Source: Ochrobactrum sp. Q0168
GTDB taxonomy: Bacteria > Pseudomonadota > Alphaproteobacteria > Rhizobiales > Rhizobiaceae
Direction: 5' to 3'
NCBI RefSeq assembly: GCF_016427605.1
Contig: NZ_JAELXQ010000003.1
Coordinates: 62,001 to 126,000, forward strand
Length of the DNA stretch: 64,000 bases
Shown here: positions 9,541 through 18,252 of the stretch, one piece after another
How the letters are laid out: every line of letters begins with the position of its first letter
Position numbering within the stretch: the first letter of the stretch is position 1
Notes under the pieces: model-generated
Database searches by the model: none
Seen by the model: only the letters and a program-made list of their open reading frames with translations
Told to the model about the DNA's origin: nothing
Translations under genes and position numbers: made by a program

Positions 9541-9730
9541 GCGCACTCCATTTCGTGCATCTATCGGGAAATTTCGCTCGCAAGCACTGGAGCGATTTGT
9601 TACTGCATAATTCTCGAAATCGAAACCGATTTGCGAACAGATTTATACGGCGTTTTCGTTCCAGACATTCCTTTGCCTGCTTTCGACGGTGCAAGGTGAC
9701 GCGGAACCGCTGCTGAGAGGCCAATACCAA

Positions 9731-11557
9731 ATGACCAAAGACGACGATAACAAGGGCGGCAAGCCCCCTCATGGCCGTAACGGACGCCCCGAAGGACGTT
9801 CGGGCGGACGCCCGGCTGGACGCGGCGGCGACCGCCCCGGTCGTGACAGCCGCCCGCGCCGCGATGAAGGCGACCGGGACGATGCGCGCCGCGCCGGTCC
9901 GCGCCGGGGTGCCCCGCGCGATGTGGAAACAGAAGAAGATACGAGCGAGCGTATCGCCAAGCGTCTGGCGCGCGTCGGCATCGCTTCGCGCCGCGAAGCG
10001 GAAACGATGATCGCCGCCGGGCGTATCGCGGTCAACGGCAAGGTGCTGGACAGCCCTGCGGTCAATGTGAAGCGCACCGACGTTATCACGGTTGACGGCA
10101 AGCCGCTGAAGCAGGCCGAGCGCACGCGCCTCTGGCTCTACCATAAGCCTGCGGGCCTCGTGACCACCAATCGTGATCCGGAAGGTCGCCCGACCGTGTT
10201 CGACGCGCTACCGGCTGAAATGCCGCGCGTGCTATCGGTTGGCCGTCTCGACATCAACACCGAAGGGCTTCTGCTGCTCACCAATGATGGCGGGCTGTCG
10301 CGGGTTCTGGAACTGCCCTCCACTGGCTGGCTGCGCCGCTATCGCGTGCGCGCCCATGGCAAGGTCACGCAGCCGCAGCTCGACGAACTAAAGAACGGTA
10401 TCGCTGTCGATGGCGTGTTCTATGGCAGCATCGAAGCCGAGCTTGAGCGTGTTCAGGGCGCGAATGTCTGGATTAATATCGGTCTGCGCGAAGGCAAGAA
10501 TCGTGAAGTGAAGAACATTCTGGGCGCGCTCGGTCTGACCGTTGGTCGTCTGATCCGCGTGTCCTTTGGCCCGTTCCAGCTTGGCGATCTAGAAGAAGGC
10601 GCTGTGCGCGAAATCAAGGGCCGCACGCTGCGCGACCAGCTTGGCGATAAGCTGGTTGAGGATTCCGGTGCCGATTTCGACGCGCCGATCTTCAACGAGT
10701 TCTCCAATGCCGCCGTGCAGGGCCGCACCCGTCGCGAGATGGAAGAAGCTCAGCCGGATCAGGAAGGCGAATACCGCCGCGCCCCGCGTGAGCGCGAATG
10801 GATTTCCAGCCGTCCGGAACGCCGTCGCGGACGCGAAGACAAGACGGAGAAGGTGGAGCCGCGCCGCCGCGGCAATGCGAATGTATGGATGGCGCCCGGT
10901 GCGCGTCCTAAGGGCGAGAAGGCCGCTGCCAAGCCCGCCCGCGTGGAGCATCAGGCGCCGCATCGCGCCGCAAAGTTCAGCGGCGACATGCAGATGCGTC
11001 CGCGCCGTTCGGATGATGCTGACCAGAGCCGCGAAGAGGGCGGTGAGCGCCGTTACAACAAGCGTTCCGAGGGCCCGCGTTCAAGCGGTCCGCGTGCTGG
11101 CGGAAAGCCGGGGGCGGAAGGTCGCTCTTACGGCGCGCGAGCCGAAGCTTCGCGCTATGAAGGCGGGCGGTCGGAAAAGCGGGAGGACGGCCATAAGGAA
11201 CGTCGCCCCGGCAAGCGTGAACGTGCAGAATTGCGCGATGCCGCTTCCGGCGAGCGCTCGCAGGGCGGTTTTGAGGGGCGCAAGACGTTCAAATCCGACA
11301 AGCCATATAAGTCCGACAAGCCGGGCGGTGCACGCGGCGAGGGTCGCTTCGGCGGTTCCGATCGCGATACGCGTTCGGGCGCACGCAGCGGTGCCGGTCC
11401 ACGCGGTTTCAGCGATAGCCCGCGTCGTGGGCCTGACGGCGGTAAGCCAGCACGTAAATCGGGTGGCAAGCCAGGCGGACGTCCAGGTGGCAAGCCCACT
11501 GGCGGAAAGCCCGGCGGTGGCAGATCGGGAGGCGGCGGTGCGGATCGTCGGCGGTAA
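9731..11557 (+). CDS. RsuA/RluB-family rRNA pseudouridine synthase with long basic C-terminal tail
   Basis: A 608-residue protein. An N-terminal Gly/Arg/Asp-rich stretch of about 80 residues is followed by an S4 RNA-binding domain ([19 protein letters not shown]). Then comes the catalytic domain with the family motif [18 protein letters not shown], whose Asp is the nucleophile, and the downstream core [15 protein letters not shown]. It probably makes a pseudouridine in 23S rRNA, as RluB does. Beyond about residue 320 the protein is a low-complexity tail rich in Arg, Gly, Lys and Ser, with repeats such as [12 protein letters not shown]. The tail roughly doubles the usual family size (250-320 residues). 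I start at the ATG at 9731, preceded by GAGAGG. It overlaps rsmD by 20 bases. Confidence 0.88.
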   Translation: MTKDDDNKGGKPPHGRNGRPEGRSGGRPAGRGGDRPGRDSRPRRDEGDRDDARRAGPRRGAPRDVETEEDTSERIAKRLARVGIASRREAETMIAAGRIAVNGKVLDSPAVNVKRTDVITVDGKPLKQAERTRLWLYHKPAGLVTTNRDPEGRPTVFDALPAEMPRVLSVGRLDINTEGLLLLTNDGGLSRVLELPSTGWLRRYRVRAHGKVTQPQLDELKNGIAVDGVFYGSIEAELERVQGANVWINIGLREGKNREVKNILGALGLTVGRLIRVSFGPFQLGDLEEGAVREIKGRTLRDQLGDKLVEDSGADFDAPIFNEFSNAAVQGRTRREMEEAQPDQEGEYRRAPREREWISSRPERRRGREDKTEKVEPRRRGNANVWMAPGARPKGEKAAAKPARVEHQAPHRAAKFSGDMQMRPRRSDDADQSREEGGERRYNKRSEGPRSSGPRAGGKPGAEGRSYGARAEASRYEGGRSEKREDGHKERRPGKRERAELRDAASGERSQGGFEGRKTFKSDKPYKSDKPGGARGEGRFGGSDRDTRSGARSGAGPRGFSDSPRRGPDGGKPARKSGGKPGGRPGGKPTGGKPGGGRSGGGGADRRR

Positions 11558-12098
11558 GTTTCGCGGTCGCCCGCTTGTAACGCCGTCCACCAACGCCATT
11601 CGCCCCACCACGGACCGCACGCGCGAGAGCCTGTTCAATGTTCTCGCGCACAGCTTTCCCGATAAGGTGGAAGGCGCGCGCGTGCTCGACCTTTTTGCAG
11701 GCACCGGTGCGCTTGGTCTTGAAGCCCTGTCGCGCGGCGCGCGTTATGCGACCTTCGTGGAGGAATCCGCGGAGGGCCGTGGGCTGTTGCGCCAGAATGT
11801 CGAGGCGCTTGGCCTGCAAGGTCATACAAAGATTCTCCGGCGTGACGCCTGCCACCTTGGCATTGTCGGCACGATGGAGCCATTCGATCTGATCTTTGCC
11901 GATCCGCCTTATGGGCGGCGCATGGGAGAAAAAGCATTTTTATCGGCACTTCAGGGCGGCTGGCTTAATCCTGACGCACTTTTGGTGCTTGAAGAGGCAG
12001 CTGAAGCTTCGCTTGAGCTCGATGAACAATATGTTGTGCTTGACGAGCGCAACTACGGCGGCACAATCATTCGGCTCATCCAACTCAAAGCCGATTGA
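11538..12098 (+). CDS. rsmD: 16S rRNA (guanine(966)-N2)-methyltransferase
   Basis: A 186-residue Rossmann-fold methyltransferase acting on G966 of 16S rRNA in the 30S subunit. It starts with [12 protein letters not shown], then has the AdoMet-binding motif [16 protein letters not shown] and the catalytic motif FADPPYG, which matches the N6/N2 adenine/guanine methyltransferase signature DPPY. The start is the GTG at 11538: GGAGG lies five bases upstream, and the homologous sequence begins exactly there. The open frame continues far upstream but is only the shadow of the preceding gene's tail. The 20-base overlap with the pseudouridine synthase indicates translational coupling of two rRNA-modification enzymes. 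Confidence 0.95.
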   Translation: MRIVGGKFRGRPLVTPSTNAIRPTTDRTRESLFNVLAHSFPDKVEGARVLDLFAGTGALGLEALSRGARYATFVEESAEGRGLLRQNVEALGLQGHTKILRRDACHLGIVGTMEPFDLIFADPPYGRRMGEKAFLSALQGGWLNPDALLVLEEAAEASLELDEQYVVLDERNYGGTIIRLIQLKAD

Positions 12099-12138
12099 GA
12101 TGATTTGCAGCGGTGTTTGCCGCCGCGTTCTTTCTGGT

Positions 12139-12194
12139 CGGCGATAGCATCGCCGATATTGATTTGAGGCATGCCGCCCGGAGAGGCCGGGCGG
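12139..12194 (+). other. two short hairpins between rsmD and the M16 genes
   Basis: TCGGCGAT/ATCGCCGA (12139-12157, loop AGC) is followed by TATTGATTT and could end the rsmD transcript weakly. CCGCCCG/CGGGCGG (12175-12194) lies just upstream of the first M16 ribosome site. Neither has a strong U-tract. Confidence 0.4.
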
Positions 12195-12219
12195 AAATGA
12201 AACCGATTGGAGATGTCGC

Positions 12220-13761
12220 TTGGTGAATAACACCTCCCTCCGACGCCTGTTTTTATCGACCGCTCTTGGTTTCGCGTTGGCTTTGCCGCTCGCAACCGGC
12301 TCCGTTGAAGCTCAAAATCAACCAGCCCCCCAAACGGATGCCGCCAAGCCCGCGCCACAGGCGCAAGGCAATCAGGCCGCACTGCCCGAGATCACCCAGT
12401 CCGACGGTGTCAGCAGTTTCACCTTGCCCAATGGCCTGAAAGTTGTAGTCATTCCCGATCATCGCGCGCCGGTGGTGACGCAGATGATCTGGTATCATGT
12501 CGGCTCGGCAGATGAAGTGCCGGGTGTTTCCGGCATCGCGCATTTCCTTGAACATCTGATGTTCAAGGGCACCAAGAACCATCCGGCAGGCGAGTTCTCG
12601 TCCAAGGTCGCCTCGATCGGCGGCGAGGAGAACGCTTTCACCTCTTATGACTATACCGCCTATTTCCAGCGCGTTTCGCCGGAAGCGCTGGAAATGATCA
12701 TGGATTTCGAATCGGACCGGATGGAAAATCTGGTGCTGAACGACGAAGCGGTGACAACCGAGCGCGAGGTCATTCTGGAAGAACGCCGCATGCGCGTCGA
12801 TTCCACCCCGGCAGCCATGCTTAATGAAAATACCGATGCGGTGTTGTTCTACAACCATCCTTATCGCAAGCCGGTTATCGGCTGGCGGCAAGAAATGGAA
12901 AAGCTGAGCCTGAAGAACGCCATCGATTTCTATCAGCAATATTACACGCCGAACAACGCCACGCTGGTTATCGCCGGTGACGTGACGCCGGAACGCGTGC
13001 GTGAATTGACGCTGAAGACTTGGGCCCGTGTGCCGAAGCGCGCTGAAGTTCTGCCGCGCGACCGCCCGCAGGAGCCTGAAAAACATGCCGCCCGCGTGGT
13101 GACGCTGCATGACGCACGCATCAGCACGCCTTCCTTCCGCATGTCATGGCTGGTTCCGTCCTATGCCAATGAAAAGCGTTTCCCCGGCATGAAACAGGGT
13201 GATGCGCCAGCACTCGATTTGCTGAGTGAAATTCTCGGCGGCTCGACCCGGTCGCGCCTTTATCAGACGCTGATCGTCAAAAATGGCATCGCCGCCAATA
13301 CGGGCGCAACCTATAGCGGCGATGCGCTCGATGACGGTACTTTCTCGGTCTATGGTTCGCCGCGCGACGGCGCGACGCTGGGCGATGTCGAGAAGGCAGT
13401 GGAAGCCGAGCTTGCGCGCATCGTCAAGGACGGGGTGACCCAGACCGAGCTGGACCAGGCACGCAACCGCTTCCTGAAGGCGGTGATTTTCGCCCGTGAC
13501 AGTCAGGCTGGCATGGCGCGCATTTACGGTTCGACGCTTTCCGTCGGCCAGTCCGTGGAAGATATCCAGAAATGGCCAGATCTCATCAAGTCCGTAACGG
13601 TCGATCAGATTCGTGATGTGGCCGAGCGGTATCTCGTCAAGGACCAGTCGGTGACGAGCTATCTTCTGCCACCCGACGCCGATCCGGAAAATGCCCGTGA
13701 GAACCCCAATGCGCCTGCAAGCGGTGCCAGCGGCAATGGTGCAGAGGGAGCGATCCAGTGA
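12220..13761 (+). CDS. M16B family zinc peptidase, catalytic member of a pair
   Basis: A 513-residue insulinase/mitochondrial-processing-peptidase-like protein. It has a signal peptide (FLSTALGFALALPLATG, cleavage probably before the Pro/Gln-rich linker), so it works in the periplasm. The inverted zinc motif HxxEH is intact as AHFLEHLMFKG, with His108, Glu111 and His112. Its second half has SRLYQTL but lacks the Arg-Tyr pair that normally binds substrate, having NGIAANTG in that place. TTG at 12220 (GGAG seven bases upstream) is the start; the adjacent GTG at 12223 is nearly equivalent. Its stop overlaps the next M16 gene by GTGA. Together they look like an obligate heterodimer, like bacterial pairs resembling mitochondrial MPP beta and alpha. 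Confidence 0.9.
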   Translation: MVNNTSLRRLFLSTALGFALALPLATGSVEAQNQPAPQTDAAKPAPQAQGNQAALPEITQSDGVSSFTLPNGLKVVVIPDHRAPVVTQMIWYHVGSADEVPGVSGIAHFLEHLMFKGTKNHPAGEFSSKVASIGGEENAFTSYDYTAYFQRVSPEALEMIMDFESDRMENLVLNDEAVTTEREVILEERRMRVDSTPAAMLNENTDAVLFYNHPYRKPVIGWRQEMEKLSLKNAIDFYQQYYTPNNATLVIAGDVTPERVRELTLKTWARVPKRAEVLPRDRPQEPEKHAARVVTLHDARISTPSFRMSWLVPSYANEKRFPGMKQGDAPALDLLSEILGGSTRSRLYQTLIVKNGIAANTGATYSGDALDDGTFSVYGSPRDGATLGDVEKAVEAELARIVKDGVTQTELDQARNRFLKAVIFARDSQAGMARIYGSTLSVGQSVEDIQKWPDLIKSVTVDQIRDVAERYLVKDQSVTSYLLPPDADPENARENPNAPASGASGNGAEGAIQ

Positions 13762-15113
13762 AGGCCTTGATCATGCTGAACTTCAAACGCGTTTTTGCCT
13801 CTCGCGGTCCGCGTTCGCTCGCAAGCGTTCTGGTCGCATCCATGGCGCTTCTTGTGATTTGCGCGCTGCCTGCGCGCGCCATCGAGATACAGGAAGTCGT
13901 TTCACCAAAGGGCATCCATGCCTGGCTGGTGGAGGACAATTCGGTTCCGCTGGTATCCATGCGCTTCTCGTTCAAGGGCGGCACGTCGCAGGATCCGGCT
14001 GGCAAGGAAGGCCTCGCTAATCTGATGACCGGCCTGTTCGATGAAGGTGCCGGTGATCTCGATTCCGATGCATTTCAGGAACGGTTCGATAATCTGGGCG
14101 CCGAAATGAGCTTCACCGCCACGCAGGATGCCGTTTCCGGCGGCGTTCGCATGCTGGCGGAAAATCGCGACGCGGTGACGGATCTCGTGGCGCTGGCGGT
14201 CAACAAGCCACGTTTCGACCAACCCGCCATTGATCGCATTCGCAGTCAGGTCGTGGCGAGTATCGAAGCTTCGCAGCGTAATCCGGGCACGATTGCGGCC
14301 CGTCGTTTCGCGGAAGTGCTTTATGGCAACCATCCCTATGCGCGTCCCGACGAAGGCACGGCGAAATCGCTTCAGACGATCACCCGCGACGATCTCGCGA
14401 CATTCCATCGCAAGAATTTCGCCCGCGACCGGCTGACCATCGGCGTGGTCGGTGCCATCAATGCCAAGGACCTTGGCGTGATGCTGGACAAGGTGTTCGG
14501 CGATCTGCCCGCAGCGGCTGAGCTCGTTCCGGTGCCCGATGTGAAGCTCGCGCTCGGCACCACCACCAGCCTCTCCTTCGACATGCCGCAGACCGCGATC
14601 CGGTTTGTCTATCCGGCGATCCCGCGCAAGGACCCGGATTTCTTCGCAGCCTATCTGATGAACCACATTCTGGGCGGCGGCTTCACCTCGCGGCTCTATG
14701 CCGAAGTGCGTGAAAAGCGCGGTCTGGCTTATTCGGTTTCGTCACAGCTGGTGTTGCACGACCAAGTGTCCGCCTTGGCAATCTCCACCGCGACGCGCCC
14801 GGAAAAAGCGCAGGACTCGCTCAAGATCATTCGCGAGCAGGTGGCCGCCATGGCCAGCGACGGCCCGACGGAAGCCGAACTTGCCGCCGCAAAGAGCTTC
14901 CTCAAGGGATCCTATGCCGTAAACAATCTCGATTCTTCGGGCGCTATTGCCGAAACGCTGGTCAGCCTGCAGGATGCAGGGCTACCGCGCGATTACATCG
15001 ACAAGCGCTCCGAGCTTATCGATGCCGTGACGCTCGATCAAATCAAGGCTATTGCCAAAAAGCTGCTCGAAGCCGAACCGGCAATATTGATTTATGGGCC
15101 TGCTAAAAGCTGA
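13758..15113 (+). CDS. M16B family peptidase, non-catalytic partner
   Basis: A 451-residue periplasmic M16 homologue with a signal peptide (VLVASMALLVICALPARA). The position of the zinc motif reads GLANLMTGLFDEGAG, so HxxEH is absent and it cannot bind zinc in the usual way. It does retain the substrate-binding signature GGGFTSRLYAEVREKRGLAYSV-like, with the Arg and Tyr missing from its partner. The pairing of an HxxEH subunit with an R/Y subunit is the known pattern of heterodimeric M16B proteases. The start GTG overlaps the upstream stop as GTGA, so the two are translationally coupled and probably made in equal amounts. The substrate is unknown. Confidence 0.88.
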   Translation: MKALIMLNFKRVFASRGPRSLASVLVASMALLVICALPARAIEIQEVVSPKGIHAWLVEDNSVPLVSMRFSFKGGTSQDPAGKEGLANLMTGLFDEGAGDLDSDAFQERFDNLGAEMSFTATQDAVSGGVRMLAENRDAVTDLVALAVNKPRFDQPAIDRIRSQVVASIEASQRNPGTIAARRFAEVLYGNHPYARPDEGTAKSLQTITRDDLATFHRKNFARDRLTIGVVGAINAKDLGVMLDKVFGDLPAAAELVPVPDVKLALGTTTSLSFDMPQTAIRFVYPAIPRKDPDFFAAYLMNHILGGGFTSRLYAEVREKRGLAYSVSSQLVLHDQVSALAISTATRPEKAQDSLKIIREQVAAMASDGPTEAELAAAKSFLKGSYAVNNLDSSGAIAETLVSLQDAGLPRDYIDKRSELIDAVTLDQIKAIAKKLLEAEPAILIYGPAKS

Positions 15114-15124
15114 GGCTCTGCGAT

Positions 15125-15242
15125 ATTCGGGCAATGGCGGCCTGCAAATGGCGTGGTTTTGTGCTTCCGGTGCTCATGTACTTTGAGTACACTCCGCTCC
15201 GGTTCTCAAACCCCACCATTTTCGGTTCCCCATAGCCCGAAT
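15125..15242. repeat. 118-bp long imperfect palindrome (Bru-RS-like intergenic element)
   Basis: The two halves mirror each other over their whole length. The ends are ATTCGGGC / GCCCGAAT, the middle parts AAATGG..GTGGTTT and its counterpart near 15206-15220, and the core is TGTACT-TTG-AGTACA at 15177-15191. The size and structure recall the Bru-RS palindromic repeats scattered in Brucella intergenic regions. That identification is from memory, and there is no second copy in this window. Confidence 0.65.
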
Positions 15243-15295
15243 CTCATCAGAGCCTTGGGCGCCTAAAAACCGAAGATTCCTCTCAAGGGGATAGA

Positions 15296-16162
15296 GTGTT
15301 GGATAACGCCATGCCGTCATCGCCCCGCATTGCCGTCGCTTTCGGCGGTGGCGGCGCGCGCGGCATTGCGCATCTGCATATCATCGAAACCCTTGACGAG
15401 CTGGGCATCAAGCCCGTCGCTATTGCCGGATCGTCCATCGGGGCGATTGTCGGTTCCGGCATGGCGAACGGCATGAGCGGCAAGGAAATCCACGACTATA
15501 TGGCGGCGATTTTCAATCGCCGTTCAGAAGTTGCGCGCCGCATGTGGCAGACGCGTCCTTCCCGCTGGGTCGAACTGCTGAAAGGCGGCTTTCGCGTCAG
15601 CCAGTTCAACATCGAGAAAATCATCGATGTGTTTCTGCCCGCATCGCTGCCGGACAAGGTCGAAGACCTAAAGATTCCGATGAGCATCACCGCCGCAGAT
15701 TTCCACGCCGCGAAGGAAGTTCAGATTATCGATGGGGATTTGCGTTCTGCAATCGCCGCCTCCTGCGCCATCCCGCCGGTCTTTGCGCCTGTGCGTCGCA
15801 ATGGTCGCATTCTGGTTGATGGCGGCCTGTTCAATCCGGTGCCGTTCGATCTCCTTTTTGACAAGGCCGATATCGTCATCGGCATCGATGTCGTTGGAAC
15901 GCCGCCCGGTGACGACGATTACATGCCGACGACATTCGAAGCGGTTATCGGCGGCAATCAGTTGACCATGTGTTCGATCATCGAGAACAAGTTCCGCATT
16001 CGCCCGCCGCATATTTTCCTGAGACCCGATGTCGGGCGGATCGGGCTGCTCGACTTCCTGAAATTCGAACAGATACTCACCCAGAGCGCAGCTGTTCGTG
16101 AAGAGCTGAAACAGGCCCTCGATCGCGTCATCGAGGGCGATAATCTTCCGACACCAATGTAA
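15296..16162 (+). CDS. patatin-like phospholipase family protein
   Basis: A 288-residue cytoplasmic acyl hydrolase of the patatin/RssA group. Visible features are the oxyanion loop AFGGGGARGIAHL near residues 14-27, the nucleophile elbow GSSIG near residue 50, and the catalytic Asp in VDGGLFNPVP near residue 180. Such proteins hydrolyse lipid ester bonds with a Ser-Asp dyad. The predicted protein has no signal peptide and no type V secretion barrel, unlike PlpD or ExoU-linked forms. The start is GTG at 15296, with AAGGGG just upstream; a TTG at 15299 and an ATG at 15311 are alternatives. It ends convergently, eight bases from the antiporter gene. The natural substrate is unknown. Confidence 0.88.
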   Translation: MLDNAMPSSPRIAVAFGGGGARGIAHLHIIETLDELGIKPVAIAGSSIGAIVGSGMANGMSGKEIHDYMAAIFNRRSEVARRMWQTRPSRWVELLKGGFRVSQFNIEKIIDVFLPASLPDKVEDLKIPMSITAADFHAAKEVQIIDGDLRSAIAASCAIPPVFAPVRRNGRILVDGGLFNPVPFDLLFDKADIVIGIDVVGTPPGDDDYMPTTFEAVIGGNQLTMCSIIENKFRIRPPHIFLRPDVGRIGLLDFLKFEQILTQSAAVREELKQALDRVIEGDNLPTPM

Positions 16163-16170
16163 CCTCCGCT

Positions 16171-18015
16171 TTATTCGGCGGGAATTGCATCTTCCATCGT
16201 ATCGTCATTGGCGGCAGGGGAAGGCGCATCGACTGTTTTGTCGATACGCTGGCCTTCACGGGTCGGCTTGACCAGAGGTTCAGGCGTAACCGGCTTGTTG
16301 AACAGCAAATGCCGTCCCGCCATGATGCCTTCAGAGGCCTGCACATGGAGGCGATCCTCATCGCGCTGGCGCACATCCTCGCGAATGGCATAGGCGTTGT
16401 TTTCCGCCATGCCGAGACCTTCGAGCGTACGCTGCCCGAAAAGCAGACCGGATTCGAAGGTTTCGCGCAGTTCGTATTCAACGCCTTGCGCGCGCAGCTG
16501 CAAAGTATGCTCGCGATCATAGGAGCGTACGAACAGGCGCACATCCGGATAATCCGACTGGATCAAGTTGACGATATGGTTCGTCGTTTCCTTGTTATGG
16601 GTGCAGACCGCGACGATCTTCGCCTTGCGGATACCGGAGGCTTCCAGCACGTCCTTGCGGGTGCCGTCGCCGAAATAGATGCGGAAGCCGAACTTGCCAG
16701 CCGCGCGCACGCGGTTGGGCGATTTGTCGATCACCGTCACGTCGATACCGCCAGCCAGCAGGATCTGCGATGCGATCTGACCATAACGCGAGAAGCCGAT
16801 CATCAGCACGTCGGAACCGGCGCCTTCGAAATCCTCTTCGATTTCATCGACGGGCTTGTCCTTGATGAGAAGTTTCGAGCCGATGGCCACCGAAAGAGGG
16901 GTCAGCGCCATGGACACGGTGACAGCCGCCACGAGTTCGGAGCCGAGAGCGCTTGAGATGATCGCTGCGGCGGAAGCGGCCGAAAACAGGACGAAGGCGA
17001 ACTCGCCGCCCTGCGGTAGCAGGAAGGCGATGCGCACGGCGTCATTATGGCTGGAACGGAAGATGCGGCAGAGCACATAGATGACGGCGATCTTCGCCGC
17101 CATGAAGACCGGCACGGCCAGAAGGATCGTCTTCCAATATTCCAGAATCACGCTGAGATTGAGCGACAGGCCCACAGCGACGAAGAACAGGCCGAGGAAA
17201 ATACCGCGGAATGGTTCGATGTCGGCTTCCAGCTCATGGCGATAGGAGGACTCGGCCAATAGCACGCCAGCGATGAAAGCGCCCATGGCCATGGACAGAC
17301 CGGCTGCCTGCAACAATCCTGCCGATCCCAGCACGACGAACAGGGCGGCAGCGATCATGACCTCGCGCGCACCGGTATTGGCGATGATCCGGAACATCGG
17401 ATTGATCAGATAACGCCCCGCGACGACGAGTGCGGCGATTGCCGCAACGGCTGTTGCCAGATGAAAGCCTGCGCTGGCCTGCGATGGCTCGTTCGGCGAC
17501 AGAGCCGGGATGATCGCCAGAATTGGAACGATAGCGAGGTCCTGAAACAACAGGATCGCAAAGGCGCGCTGCCCATGCTTCTGGTTGGTCTCGGCGCGAT
17601 CCTCCAGCACCTGCATCGCGAAGGCCGTCGAGGAAAGCGCCAGACCGAAACCAATGATGATTGCCGCCTCCGGGTTGAGGCCAGCCAGATAAATTCCAAG
17701 CCCGGTGAGAACCGCGCCGCACAAAAGAACCTGTGCCGCACCCAGTCCGAAGATCGCATGACGCAGCGCCCAGAGCCGCGATGGCTTCAGTTCGAGGCCG
17801 ATAATGAAGAGCAGGAACACCACGCCAAGCTCGGAAAAGTGCAGGAATTCCTCACCATCGGCGATGAGACGTGCCACCGGCCCAATCGTGATGCCAGCAG
17901 CCAGATAGCCCAGCACTGTGCCAAGCCCCAGACGCTTGAACAGCGGCGCGGCGATGATGGCGCCGCCGAGAATCATTAGGGCCTGTAGGTAGAGATTTCC
18001 ACCGGTCGGGATCAT
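16171..18015 (-). CDS. CPA2-family monovalent cation:proton antiporter (KefB/YbaL type)
   Basis: A 614-residue membrane protein. About 12 hydrophobic helices (residues 1-390) form the Na+/H+ exchanger domain, including the family sequences GYLAAGITIGP and GFGLALSSTAFAMQVL. A cytoplasmic TrkA-N (RCK) domain follows, with the dinucleotide-binding motif VLMIGFSRYGQIASQ near residue 415. The tail of about 70 residues after the RCK domain is Pro/Asp-rich and ends in DDTMEDAIPAE. It probably exports K+ or Na+ against protons, gated by a nucleotide or glutathione adduct. The ATG at 18015 is chosen because homology begins with MIPTGGNLYLQALM; a longer frame to 18156 adds non-conserved residues. It is divergent from pmbA. 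Confidence 0.9.
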   Translation of the reverse strand: MIPTGGNLYLQALMILGGAIIAAPLFKRLGLGTVLGYLAAGITIGPVARLIADGEEFLHFSELGVVFLLFIIGLELKPSRLWALRHAIFGLGAAQVLLCGAVLTGLGIYLAGLNPEAAIIIGFGLALSSTAFAMQVLEDRAETNQKHGQRAFAILLFQDLAIVPILAIIPALSPNEPSQASAGFHLATAVAAIAALVVAGRYLINPMFRIIANTGAREVMIAAALFVVLGSAGLLQAAGLSMAMGAFIAGVLLAESSYRHELEADIEPFRGIFLGLFFVAVGLSLNLSVILEYWKTILLAVPVFMAAKIAVIYVLCRIFRSSHNDAVRIAFLLPQGGEFAFVLFSAASAAAIISSALGSELVAAVTVSMALTPLSVAIGSKLLIKDKPVDEIEEDFEGAGSDVLMIGFSRYGQIASQILLAGGIDVTVIDKSPNRVRAAGKFGFRIYFGDGTRKDVLEASGIRKAKIVAVCTHNKETTNHIVNLIQSDYPDVRLFVRSYDREHTLQLRAQGVEYELRETFESGLLFGQRTLEGLGMAENNAYAIREDVRQRDEDRLHVQASEGIMAGRHLLFNKPVTPEPLVKPTREGQRIDKTVDAPSPAANDDTMEDAIPAE

Positions 18016-18252
18016 GCTGCGCGCTCTTGTGGTTCGGAGACGGACGGGTCTCGCGACTTGAGGATTTGGAGAAATGTGGACGGGCGTGCCTTGATGCCCC
18101 CCGATTTCGGCAATATAGAAACAAGATATGGCTGCAATCAGCCCGATGTCGACCAAATTGACGATATTTTTTTAGCAAGTCCCGGTCACGACCCGTTGCA
18201 CATTGCAATGTCCGGTCAGGCGGAGGCGAGCTTGCCAAAGCGGGATTGTGCA

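Noticed and set aside
10641-11537. Upstream extension of the rsmD frame rich in Arg and Ala
   Set aside because: It is the alternate-frame reading of the low-complexity tail of the pseudouridine synthase. Conservation starts only at the GTG at 11538.
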